A stretch of DNA of 64,000 bases from Stachybotrys elegans (Eukaryota; Ascomycota; Sordariomycetes; Hypocreales; Stachybotryaceae), in assembly GCA_020746835.1 (NCBI GenBank), contig JAGPNK010000007.1, forward strand, positions 1,907,501-1,971,500, in the 5' to 3' direction. The notes beneath the pieces were generated by a model that did no database searches, was not told the DNA's origin, and saw only the letters and a list, made by a program, of their open reading frames with translations. Within the stretch, counting starts at the first letter, position 1. Every line of letters begins with the position of its first letter. The translations under genes were made by a program, and so were the position numbers. This document shows positions 24,240 through 33,282 of the stretch, piece after piece.

Positions 24240-25130
24240 GGCTCGGCGATGGCGCGCAGGTGCGTTTTCGAATCTGAGATGACGGTGGTTTGGGTGCTGT
24301 TATGCCAGCGTCGGCGTGCGGCGAGCAGAGTGTTGGTGACAGCGCCACTGGGTCTCGTGGCCCAACATCCGCGCCTTCTCACTTCCCACCCCTTCTCGCG
24401 CGCGCGCTCTCTCTCTCTCTCTCTCTTCTCTTTCTCCTTGTCTTTCTCCTTGTCTCTCTCGATGTCGAGCTTGTGCCCGTGCTCCGATGGAAACCTCAAG
24501 TCGAGAAGCGCGCGTTTCGATGATTTGCGCACCGGGTATCAGAGGTGCGGGGGGCGGTGCAGGGTGGGTTGTTGAAGCAGTGATGATGGTAGAATGGTTG
24601 AGAAAGAGGAAGACCAAGTTGAAAGGGAAGATATCAATCAAGCTTTAGATGTTTGGGCCCCAAAAAGGCGGCAGATGGGGAAAGGAACAGTGGAGAAAGT
24701 ACCAGGTTCACAGTAGGCGAGATACCTGGTCGCTGCACTCAAAGGTGGTAGCCAGGCAAGTACCGAAAGCCTGGACTGGGGCTGGTCATGGAGAGAATTT
24801 AGTCAGCCATATACGACCAGGGGCTGCACAAGCTGTCCAATTAGGACCTAGTGTGGGAACAGGGGTCAAGCTAGTGCAAATCGGCCGGTCGGCCTCTCAC
24901 GGGATTTTCAATGTAATAAAATACAGAATCAGCTTTGTTGTACGGAGTACTGGGGCTTCATTTAGTTACTTGATTATTATTCATTCTGGCTATTCAATCT
25001 TGTTTGATATGTGTTATCAGATGAGTGCAAAGACATGGGGCATGAGATAGGTATTAAGTGGTGGATCTATTGGTATCAATGCTATTCAACAAAATACAAT
25101 GCATATACTCTCTATCATCGTGAACATCTT
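24240..25130. other. Intergenic region between BUR1 start and ESS2 stop
   Basis: The left part is the promoter and leader of BUR1 and the right part the 3' side of ESS2; both genes lie on the minus strand. A TACGGAGTAC motif occurs at 24941-24950. The frame at 24300-24532 on the minus strand is driven by the GA repeat and is not believable as a gene. Confidence 0.6.
24407..24426. repeat. (CT)n microsatellite in BUR1 leader
   Basis: Ten CT units preceded by a GC alternating stretch and followed by further pyrimidine-rich sequence. On the BUR1 strand it reads as a GA tract about 170-190 nt upstream of the start codon. Confidence 0.9.
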
Positions 25131-26459
25131 TCAGTTTTGTCGTTTTACACTCTTAAGGAGCGACCCCCGAGGCTTCATTGGAGTCGATTGGCCGAAAGAA
25201 CCCCCCGGAGTCCGGCCCTGTGGCGTCCCCATTCTGCTCCATAGCCTCTGAGCTGCCGGAGTCAGGCCAGCCGACACACGAGGACTGCTTGGAAACTTGG
25301 GAACCGGTGTCTGATCAGCCTTGCCGGTTAGCCCGTTCCGGAGCGACTCCTTTCTTGACTTGGCGATGCGGTCGACCATTCGCTCGTGGAGTGTCTCCCT
25401 TTTTCGCTGTTCTTTCACCTTGAATGGGTTGACGGCATCTCCTGGCCCGAGGTTGATGATCTGAGGCGGTTTGTGAGGTTCGTCGTCGTCGTCCTCATCG
25501 TCAACGAAGGAATATCCATTGACACGTGGCGTCTCGTCGCCTCCCGTGGTAGAATCCTGGTCCTGCCCCCGTGGTTTGCCAGCTATGGCGTCTCGCACCG
25601 AGGACAATGTTGGAGATGGTGGCCTTTGAGGTACATGCGGTTGTGGAATTCTCGTATTTTCGTAAATGATAGCCCGGGGGCCCATGCGTGATGCTTCATC
25701 CGATGCCTCTGCGACCGTCTTCACGCCATCCTGAAGCCCATCTGGCCCAAACATTAAGCTGTTCTTCGGGGCAGCATTCCACGTGTCGGGCTGCGCGGGG
25801 CGGTCGTCCACATCCTTGATGGCCAAGCGGTCCCGTTTGAACCCATCATCGGTGAGACTGCGCGATTGAAGAAGCTTGGTCTCTACTTCCTTCTGCTTGA
25901 TCATCTGCTTGGAGGGCAGCTTGTTGCCACGCCATAGCCAGCCATATTTTTCAGCCCTCTTTTGGTTCTGCTTATCCACCAGTTTGTAGAAGCTCTCGTT
26001 GTCTTCGCTTGTGTATGTGGCCTGGAATTTGGAGAGGCTCATGTTGGTGTCTAAGCGTGTGCGCGACTGAGTGTCCATGGCCGACGGTGCTTGTGAGGCC
26101 GGAGTATCGCCGGCATAAGTGACTGGCGTGGCACCAGCGTCGACAACGCGTTGAGGCGTCGGCCTGTCTTTCCTTCTCCCAGGGGTCATGACCTGCTGGA
26201 GCCGCCGCTTCGCGCTTGATATCCACGCGGTATCCTTGGACTCCAGAGCATCCAGGTACTCTTGCTGCGTTTCAGTCTCTAGAAGACCCGGGAAGAAGTC
26301 TCTTGCGATGATATGTGACAGAGCCTCTGTGTACGAGTCTTCGTCGAGAACCTTCTTAGGCCGCTTGATCTTCTTGGCAGGAGGAGGCGGCGGCATCAGT
26401 TCAGTGTCTTCGCGCTTGCGCACCAGCGCGTTGGACGGGCCGGGTTTCTGTGAGTCCAT
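25131..26459 (-). CDS. ESS2/DGCR14-family nuclear protein (splicing factor ESS-2 homolog)
   Basis: A single exon of 442 residues. The start is the ATG at 26459; the open frame continues upstream for 31 codons but that segment does not resemble the family. Residues 36-60 (KKVLDEDSYTEALSHIIARD) followed by FFPGLLETETQQEYLDALES match the characteristic N-terminus of ESS2/DGCR14 proteins (Bis1 in fission yeast), which associate with late spliceosomal complexes in the nucleus. The central NQKRAEKYGWLWRGNK stretch and the SFVDDEDDDDEPHKPP segment also fit. The C-terminus is basic and carries the conserved GLTPAAQRLWSRM motif followed by PGG repeats. A polyproline run and a KKIKRPKK nuclear localisation-like sequence lie near residues 20-35. 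It is divergent from PPT1 with 800 nt between starts. Confidence 0.9.
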   Translation of the reverse strand: MDSQKPGPSNALVRKREDTELMPPPPPAKKIKRPKKVLDEDSYTEALSHIIARDFFPGLLETETQQEYLDALESKDTAWISSAKRRLQQVMTPGRRKDRPTPQRVVDAGATPVTYAGDTPASQAPSAMDTQSRTRLDTNMSLSKFQATYTSEDNESFYKLVDKQNQKRAEKYGWLWRGNKLPSKQMIKQKEVETKLLQSRSLTDDGFKRDRLAIKDVDDRPAQPDTWNAAPKNSLMFGPDGLQDGVKTVAEASDEASRMGPRAIIYENTRIPQPHVPQRPPSPTLSSVRDAIAGKPRGQDQDSTTGGDETPRVNGYSFVDDEDDDDEPHKPPQIINLGPGDAVNPFKVKEQRKRETLHERMVDRIAKSRKESLRNGLTGKADQTPVPKFPSSPRVSAGLTPAAQRLWSRMGTPQGRTPGGSFGQSTPMKPRGSLLKSVKRQN

Positions 26460-27259
26460 GATGAGCGACTTGGCGAGGCGGCGATGAGGGTGATGATGAG
26501 TGAGTTGGACAAGGTTGAATGATGAAGTTAGGTCCGAGTTTGCCTCCCCCAACCCTTATTTTGTCCCCAAGTCCTGAGCCAGCCTCAAGGACGTTGACAT
26601 TCCTAGACGCGTAGAGGAAATTACTTTGGTGTCGGGGCTGCGCGCGACGTGGTGGTGCCGAGGTATTGTTTGCTCATTCATTCGTGATATGTTGTGGCTC
26701 AACATCGAAGTCTGGACGCGAAAGAAGCTTGATGAGGTACCGACGCCTCATCTTCAGCCCTGTGGCTTGGCTGTCGGATCTATTCTATCTGACATGGAAG
26801 CCAACTTAGCGCAAGGCTCACTGAAGAGGTCGCTAAACCCGGAACTCTCCCGGCAATGGAGGTTCTGGCAGCCCCCACTCCACAGGGCACATGGCGCTGG
26901 AACGGGATCCGCTCCACTGCTTCGTTCTGTGGGCGACTTCGAGGGCTCCCGCCTTGTCTACTGGGTTCTATGGATTCCATGAAAAGGCGACTTTGCTCCG
27001 GCCATCGTCTTGTCGATAGCTTCGGAACCTGCATTCCCACCTCTGCTGCTGCTGCTGCTTCTTATTTCTTGGCGGCGCATTTTCTCGCCCCCCATCCATA
27101 TCACCAGTTGTCATAGTATAGTTTCTTCTTCTTCTTCCTCCTCCTGCTTTTGTCCATAATTGCGAACCCCTCCCTCCCCCACCTCCGGGTCTCGTTATCC
27201 GCATCCGCTTCGATCATCTTCTTCTCCTCGCGTGCCCGCACGTCACCGCTAGCATCGCC
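26460..27259. promoter_or_regulatory. Divergent promoter region of ESS2 and PPT1
   Basis: This 800-nt gap lies between two diverging starts. A GCTGCT repeat (27043-27058) and CTTCTTCTT repeats (27122-27144) in the last 220 nt are typical of a PPT1 leader. No gene is supported inside it. Confidence 0.6.
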
Positions 27260-29121
27260 ATGTCTAAGGAAGCCGTCGACTTCAAGAACCAGGGCAACAA
27301 GGCCTTTGCCTCTGGCGACTGGCCCACGGCCATCGACTACTACTCCAAGGCCATCGCTGCCCACGATTCCGAGCCTACCTTCTACACAAACAGAGCCCAA
27401 GTACGTTCTCCCGATGCGCCACCCATGCGGCTGATTTGTGTCAGCGCCGACTCGGTCGCTAACCATCAACCCCTGCGGTCGAATAGGCATACATAAAAAC
27501 CGAAGCATACGGATATGCAGTGGCCGACGCGACCAAGGCCATTGAGCTGAACCCCAAGCTCGTCAAGGTGAGCAGCATTGACTCCAGCCGACCTCGCCAC
27601 TTCCTACACGCAACAACCCTGTCTTGCCTAGTCCGAGCCAAGCCCATGCTGATCTGCCTCTGTCAAACCACAGGCCTACTACCGACGAGGTCTTGCCCGT
27701 ACTGCGATCCTGCGGCCCAAGGATGCCATCGACGACTTCAAGGACTGCGTGAGGCTGGACCCCAACAACAAGGATGCGCGGCTCAAGCTCGAGGAGTGCA
27801 AGAAGATTGTGCGCCAGCTCGCCTTCTTCGCTGCCATTGAGGTTGGCGATGAGCCCTCCGCCGCTGAGGGACTGGACCTGGACTCCATGGCTGTCGAGCC
27901 CGACTATGACGGCGTGCGAATCGACAAGGAGATGACGCAAGAGTTCATCGACGACATGATGGAGAGGTTCAAGAACGGCAAGAAGATACACCGGAAATAC
28001 GTGTACCAGATCATCGTCGCCGTCATGAAGATTGTCTACGACGAGCCCACCATGGTCGAGATGGAGATTCCCGACGACGTCAAGATGACCATCTGCGGTG
28101 ACACGCACGGTTCGTGGGAAACGAAGAACCTATTCTTAATCGCTGCATGGCACTGACGGATGTACCTTTCTAGGCCAGTACTTTGACCTCATGGAGCTCT
28201 TCAGACGCAATGGTCACCCCAGTGAGAAGCACTGGTACCTGTTCAACGGTGACTTTGTGGACAGAGGGTCCTGGTCGACCGAGATTGCCCTGCTGTTGTA
28301 TGCTTACAAGTGGCTGCGGCCCAACGGCTTCTTCCTCAACCGTGGAAACCACGAGACTGATGACATGAACCGTGTCTACGGATTCGAGGGCGAATGCAAG
28401 GCAAAGTACAACGAGAGGTAGGGCATAAATTCGCCTGATGAGATGACAAAAGGCTGACAGGATATCTAGGGTGTTCAAGCTGTTCTCCGAGAGTTTCTCT
28501 GCTTTGCCACTGGCAACGTTGATTGGAAAGAAGTTCTTCGTCCTCCACGGCGGTCTCTTCTCCGACGACAGCGTCACCCTCGACGACATCCGCAAGCTGA
28601 ACCGACATGGCCAGCGACAGCCAGGCCAGTCCGGTCTGATGATGGAGATGCTGTGGACGGACCCCCAGGAAGAAGAGGGCCGCGGCCCCAGCAAGCGCGG
28701 CGTGGGCATGCAGTTTGGACCGGACGTCACCAAGAGGTTCTGCGAGAACAACGGCCTCGAGGCCGTCATTCGCAGTCACGAGGTGCGCATGGACGGCTAC
28801 GAAGTGCAGCATGACGGACGTTGCATCACAGGTACGTCACAGATGGAGCCGTGGCTTCTGATTCCTCATGGCTGACGCGGCTTGTGTGATTTTTAGTCTT
28901 CTCTGCTCCTAGGTACTGCGACTCGACGGAGAACAGGGGTGCCTACATCAACATCGGGCCCGACTACAAGCTCAAGTACGAGCAGTTTGACGCCGTGCCA
29001 CACCCCGACATTCGCCCAATGGTAAGATAACCCCCTCTTCTGACTAGTGCTGGTGAGGATGGGGATGCTAACATGCATCTAGGCATACGCGCAGAGCTCT
29101 CTCATGTCGTCCTTGATGTAA
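27260..29121 (+). CDS. PPT1: Serine/threonine protein phosphatase 5 (Ppt1, TPR-containing)
   Basis: PPP-family phosphatase that binds Hsp90 through its N-terminal TPR domain and dephosphorylates chaperones and co-chaperones such as Cdc37. Seven exons, 27260-27400, 27487-27567, 27674-28109, 28174-28417, 28470-28831, 28897-29021 and 29083-29121, give 475 residues, the usual family length. TPR helices span about residues 5-110 (starting AVDFKNQGNKAFASGDW). The catalytic domain shows GDTHGQ, GDFVDRG, GNHETDD, HGGLF and SHEVRMDGYEV, covering the metal ligands and phosphate-binding arginines. The last exon encodes AYAQSSLMSSLM, the autoinhibitory-helix end. All six introns keep frame; the third ends at an internal stop when read through, supporting splicing. 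It is convergent with POP8. Confidence 0.96.
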
Positions 29122-29329
29122 AGAGGACGGAGGAATGTCGTTGCGATTGCTCGAGTGAAATCTGTGTTGGACATGAAATATTGGGCATCATGTACGTCCC
29201 CTAGCTTGAAGGGAAGAGCGGCGTCGAACGAGGTGTTTGGAAAAAAGGTCCTTGAGCTCTTAGATACCCTTTGTAGATGAGAAAGGGAGGAAGAATAGAG
29301 TATGAGGCTGTGAGCGACCAAGTAGTCCC

Positions 29330-29761
29330 TCAGGAGTCCCACAGCCGGTCCAGGCCGTCACCGCCGACCATGGTCCCCAGCCAATCCGAGCATTGCTTGA
29401 CGCGAAGCAGACACGCCCTGCCGTCCCCGTCCACCGTGCCCTTCCACGCCGTGACGGCCGCCGCGACGGAGCCCAGGTCGGGCGCCGGCACGCGCACCCA
29501 GCAGTCGGCGCCCTCGGCCTTGAGGATGTCCAGCGGGATCGCCATGCCTGTGAGGCCCAGGAACTGCCGCAGCGCCGCCGTGCAGTACGACATGACCTGG
29601 ATGTTGTCGAGCTCGGCCGCGCCGCCGTCGTCCGTGACGAGCTCCATGTGGATGTAAGCGAACTGCGGCGCCCTGGCCGTGCAGGTGAGGAGGTCGTGAG
29701 ATTTCTGTAGGCCTGTTTTCCCCACGAGCGAAGCTTGCGAGGTATCCTGAGATTGCGACAT
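29330..29761 (-). CDS. POP8: RNase P/MRP subunit Pop8-like protein
   Basis: A single exon of 143 residues. The region from about residue 27 (TCTARAPQFAYIHMELVTD) through LDNIQVMSYCTAALRQFLG and the ILKAEGADCWVRVP segment matches the small alpha-beta fold of the Pop8/Rpp14-type family, which pairs with Pop5-like proteins in nuclear RNase P and RNase MRP for pre-tRNA and pre-rRNA processing. The N-terminal 25 residues are polar and probably disordered. The start codon sits next to the divergent promoter shared with SPT4. Length agrees with fungal Pop8 proteins. I am fairly sure of the family; exact orthology rests on motif pattern only. Confidence 0.85.
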   Translation of the reverse strand: MSQSQDTSQASLVGKTGLQKSHDLLTCTARAPQFAYIHMELVTDDGGAAELDNIQVMSYCTAALRQFLGLTGMAIPLDILKAEGADCWVRVPAPDLGSVAAAVTAWKGTVDGDGRACLLRVKQCSDWLGTMVGGDGLDRLWDS

Positions 29762-30087
29762 GGTATTTTCTCTCTTTTTTTTATTCTTTTTTTTAATATT
29801 TTTTTTTTACAGAGGTTTGTAAAATTGCTGTATTATGTTTGATTTGCGACGATTTAGTCGTGTCAAGTGCTATGGTTGAAGTGAAGAAACTCATATATTC
29901 CTCTTTGGTGCATATCTCCGATACATGCATTCCGCCTGCTCATCTCGGTCAATGCTAGTCCATCTCAGCCTTCACCAACCTTCAAGCCCACCCTCATCCC
30001 CCCAAGCAGCCAGCTCACGCCTCTGTTCAGCTCAGCTCATCCGAGATCTGCTATAAAAAAAAGAAAAAACACATCCAGACATCGAAA
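29762..30087. promoter_or_regulatory. Short bidirectional promoter of POP8 and SPT4
   Basis: Only 326 nt separate the two start codons. Immediately next to the POP8 start lie long T runs (29775-29811), and a run of A lies next to SPT4 (30056-30070). Such poly(dA:dT) tracts are known to exclude nucleosomes in yeasts and fungi, so coordinated expression of the two genes is plausible. That link is inference. Confidence 0.6.
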
Positions 30088-30628
30088 ATGTCCACGTCTC
30101 CCAACTTTGTCGCGCCCAGCCACCAGCGCTACCTACGAGCGTGCATGGTCTGCTCCATCGTCATGACCTACGCTGTAAGCAAAAGAACCCCAAGGAGGTT
30201 TTCTGAGATGACTCGCTCCCTTCTATGTTTTCCACCTGGAACGTTATGCTGATGAACGGCTCGGAACTGCAGCGCTTCCGTGATGAAGGCTGCCCCAACT
30301 GCGAGGAGTTCCTCCACCTCGCGCACAACCAGGACACGATTGAGAGCTGCACGTCGCAGGTTTTCGAGGGCCTTCTCACGCTCGCCGATCCTTCCAAGTC
30401 CTGGGTCGCAAAGTGGCAGCGCCTGGAGACGTACGTTGGCGGCGTCTACGCGCTCAAGGTGTCTGGGCAGCTCCCCGACGAGATCAGGGCCACGCTCGAG
30501 GAAGAGTACAGGATACAGTACATTCCGTATGTGCTTTCACCGTTTCAACGCCGTCACAATACTGGAACTGTCTACTAATGATCTGGTGTAGGAGAGATGG
30601 AAGCGCAAACGAGGAGGGCGAGTCATGA
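30088..30628 (+). CDS. SPT4: Transcription elongation factor Spt4
   Basis: Small zinc-binding partner of Spt5 (DSIF), which travels with RNA polymerase II and stimulates processivity. Exons 30088-30174, 30273-30526 and 30592-30628 give 125 residues. The four-cysteine zinc site is formed by CMVC (residues 19-22) and CPNC (about residues 35-38), split by the first intron. The conserved core continues with [17 protein letters not shown] and the SWVAKWQRL segment. The second intron has a perfect CTACTAATG-type branch point. The C-terminus ([11 protein letters not shown]) is slightly longer than in yeast. Codons between the exons contain stops if unspliced. It lies tail-to-tail with KIN17, 199 nt apart. 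Confidence 0.95.
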
Positions 30629-30827
30629 GTGTATGGTTTCTTAAACATTTTCAGCGGCATGGGCGTTTAGGATAGGTACATCGAAAACAGTCGACAACAG
30701 CTTTCCACATCTTTTTATTCCCTTCATCATGGCAGTGGTATCTTTCTCAAATGATATTATAAACCCATAACTCCGTCGTGATTCCCTCAAAACGCCATCA
30801 TTCATGACACGCAGCCGTTCATCCATC

Positions 30828-31863
30828 TCAGCTCTTCTGCTTCTTCGAGGGAGGCATACTGAAACCAGCCGACGTTCGTGGTCGTTTCCTCTCCATCTCC
30901 TCCTTCATGATCCTCTCGGCCTCGCTCATCTTCTTGGGCTGCTCTATCATTGCTGACTTCTTAGCCCCTCCGGAGAGCGCGTTCTTTTTGGCCTGAGCAA
31001 AGACGTTCTTGGTCTGGGGCTTGCCACCCAGCTTCAAGGACATGCCTCCAAATCCACTGGGCTTGGCTGGAGCCTGTGCCTCGCCTTCCTTGGGGGTGTT
31101 CTCAGGCACATCGTGTTCGTTTTCAGGCGTGGTCGATGGACCAGCTTCGGAGTCTGTTGTTTTGACAGCAGGCTTGGCGCCAAACGACAGCTTGATCTTT
31201 TCACCATCCTGACGCTTCAGCCCCCTGTCTTCTTCCTTCTCCTCGCTCTTTCCCGCTTCTGCAGCATTGGCTTGTGCACGGCGGATCTGTTCCCGGATCA
31301 TGCGCTGCTCGAGTTCCTCATCGCCCTGATCCTGTGCCTCTTTCCTCCGGAGGGCTTCTTGTCGGCGCAAAGCCTCTGGCGAGTTGTCTATCCAGGCTAT
31401 GTGGATGCCCTTTTCCGTTTCTTCCACTCTGCAGATTCCTTCTCGACCGAGGTGCTTGGCGAATTCTGTGAGGGAGGACCATTTCGTCGAGTTCATATGG
31501 ATGTGTTCCTTAAACAGTTAGCCAGAGTATCACGTATTGGGAGGGCAAGAGCCGTACCTTATTGGCAATATATTCTTGGTAGAACCTGTTGATGTGAACT
31601 TGCTTCTCGCCATGGCCGGTCTTGAGTAGTTGGACGAAGTCCTTCGCGAATTGATTGCTGTAGTCGTTGATGAATTTCTTGGGGTCTTCGCCCACAACGA
31701 GCATCTTGCGGACATGGCTCTCGCTCTGCACGTGCATCTTGAAGGCATTGGCATCTCGCATCTGCCTCTCGCAGGCCTGGCAATACCATCGCAGCCGCTG
31801 AAGTCCTTTGGACTTGAGCTGGTTGCTCAGGTGCTTTGTCGAGCCAAACTCGGCCTTGGGCAT
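30828..31863 (-). CDS. KIN17-like DNA/RNA-binding zinc finger protein (Rts2-type)
   Basis: Exons on the minus strand are 31863-31558 and 31508-30828, giving 328 residues. The N-terminus MPKAEFGSTKHLSNQLKSKG and the C2H2 finger YCQACERQMRDANAF...MHVQSESH (about residues 27-51) are hallmarks of the KIN17/Rts2 family, which binds curved DNA and RNA and is linked to replication, DNA damage response and splicing. A winged-helix-like KIN17 core follows to about residue 150. The rest is a charged, low-complexity tail with RRKEAQDQGDEELEQRM coiled-coil-like sequence and a basic end (PPSKKQKS). The C-terminal SH3-like/KOW domain of the animal proteins is absent, as in short fungal members. Nuclear localisation is expected. 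Confidence 0.93.
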
Positions 31864-32762
31864 CGTGGCGAGGGAGGGAAAGGTCTGTAGAATCGAGGAG
31901 GCAACGTGTAAAGTCTGTAAAGGCGCGATGGAGCCTCACTCGGCAAGGGAGATGTTGTGTCGACCGAAGCTACAACCCGGGGGGCAAGTTGGTTGAAGAT
32001 GGGCGTTGGAGAAAAGAAGTGGCTCAGGCGAAAGCGTCACTTGCGCTTATCTTATCAAGGAATAGCTGCGCCACACTAGCACTTGAGGCTGAAATATTTT
32101 GCTTTTCGCCTACGGAGTACTTATGGCACCATACCAACTTGGTTAGCTGGAGCAAGACAGGATGAAGGGTGGTAATGTAAATGAACATGACTTTCTCAAT
32201 TCACTCTTTTAAAGTGTTTAGCATGTATATGGGGTCGATTTGTGCAATCACAGTCGCTTAATAGATCTCGGTTGGACTAATTTGACGTGGAGAGAAGATT
32301 GAATTCGTAAAGTCGTGTACCTAATTGCGCCTTTCCCATCGTTTTCGCTGGCACTAAAAGCAAATCCCACGTATTCCGTATACCAAATATGCATATCAAA
32401 ATCCCCACCTCGGCTGTTACTTGCCGTTCCAAACTCCAGACCAAAACAAGAGGCAGAAAAAAATATACATGACCACAGCTGGCTCATGGCGCTGTGGAAT
32501 GTAGCGGTAACATGAAAAACTAGGCAGATACGACGGTGTATGCGCTAGTCATGGCTGCTGGGCTGAATAACAGCACTGCCATGGTTGAGCCATGTTGGTG
32601 GATATTTCGTTCGACTTCGCCACCTCGTCCGTGATGTCATATACTGGATACGTTACGCCCCAACAACCATCTTGGCTATTGCCTGTGATGGTACTGTTGA
32701 GAATCCAGATATGACGATGGATGTGTTTCTTGATTGAGGTAGTGGCGGTGTTGCTCGCTGGT
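31864..32762. other. Intergenic region between KIN17 start and the small ORF
   Basis: About 900 nt without a supported gene. The left part should hold the KIN17 promoter; the right part may be the 3' UTR of the 66-codon ORF at 32763-32963. A TACGGAGTAC motif lies at 32111-32120. Confidence 0.55.
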
Positions 32763-32963
32763 TTATGCGTGCACGCCAGTGCCGTTGGTCATGGGCGCCG
32801 CCGAAGGATGGCTATGTCCCGACTTGCTGGGAGACATAGCGCCGAAAGACTCCATCTGTCGCTTCGTGTGGTCGTGGATGAAACGGGAGTAGGTGGACAA
32901 ATTCTGGGGAGGAGGGGGAGAGATGGGGATGGAGATGGAGTAGCTGTCCTCGCGGCCGGGCAT
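32763..32963 (-). CDS. Small 66-residue protein, Pro/Ser-rich, unknown function
   Basis: An intact 66-codon frame with a good start context (GCCAACATG). It has a proline run (residues 15-19), then an ordered-looking amphipathic stretch around residues 23-41 (STYSRFIHDHTKRQMESFG), and a polar S/P/H-rich tail. No signal peptide or membrane segment. The upstream 300 nt on this strand are pyrimidine- and A-rich and contain a TATATAT at 33276-33282, which would suit a leader of roughly 250 nt. I recall similar short fungal proteins containing a YxRFxHxHTKRQME-type motif, but cannot name a function. Short length means coding status is not certain; a chance frame in a transcript remains possible. 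Confidence 0.5.
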   Translation of the reverse strand: MPGREDSYSISIPISPPPPQNLSTYSRFIHDHTKRQMESFGAMSPSKSGHSHPSAAPMTNGTGVHA

Positions 32964-33275
32964 GTTGGCTGTGTTGTGTGGTGTTGGAAGAGTGGGTTGG
33001 TTGATATGTTGTTTAGAGGTGGGTAAGAGCCGACAGTAATGTAATGTCAGACCGGTTGATGTTCGAGTTCAAGAGAAGCACCAAGGCTGAGGATGATCTT
33101 GATTGGGAGTTGAGACGTAAAGGAGTAGAAGAAGGGTTCTTGTTCTATGAGAAAGACGCGAGGACAGGGCTCGTTCTATAAGAGGAATGTGTAAGATGTT
33201 TGTGTGGAATGGTGCTTGATGGTGAGAGTGAATACGGAAAGAAAACGGTCGGACTGAGGAGGGAAATCAGGGTCC

Positions 33276-33282
33276 TATATAT
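33276..33282 (-). promoter_or_regulatory. Candidate TATA box for the 66-residue ORF
   Basis: TATATAT located 313 nt upstream of the start codon at 32963 on the minus strand. Position and the transcribed-looking CT/A-rich sequence between them support a promoter. Confidence 0.35.
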
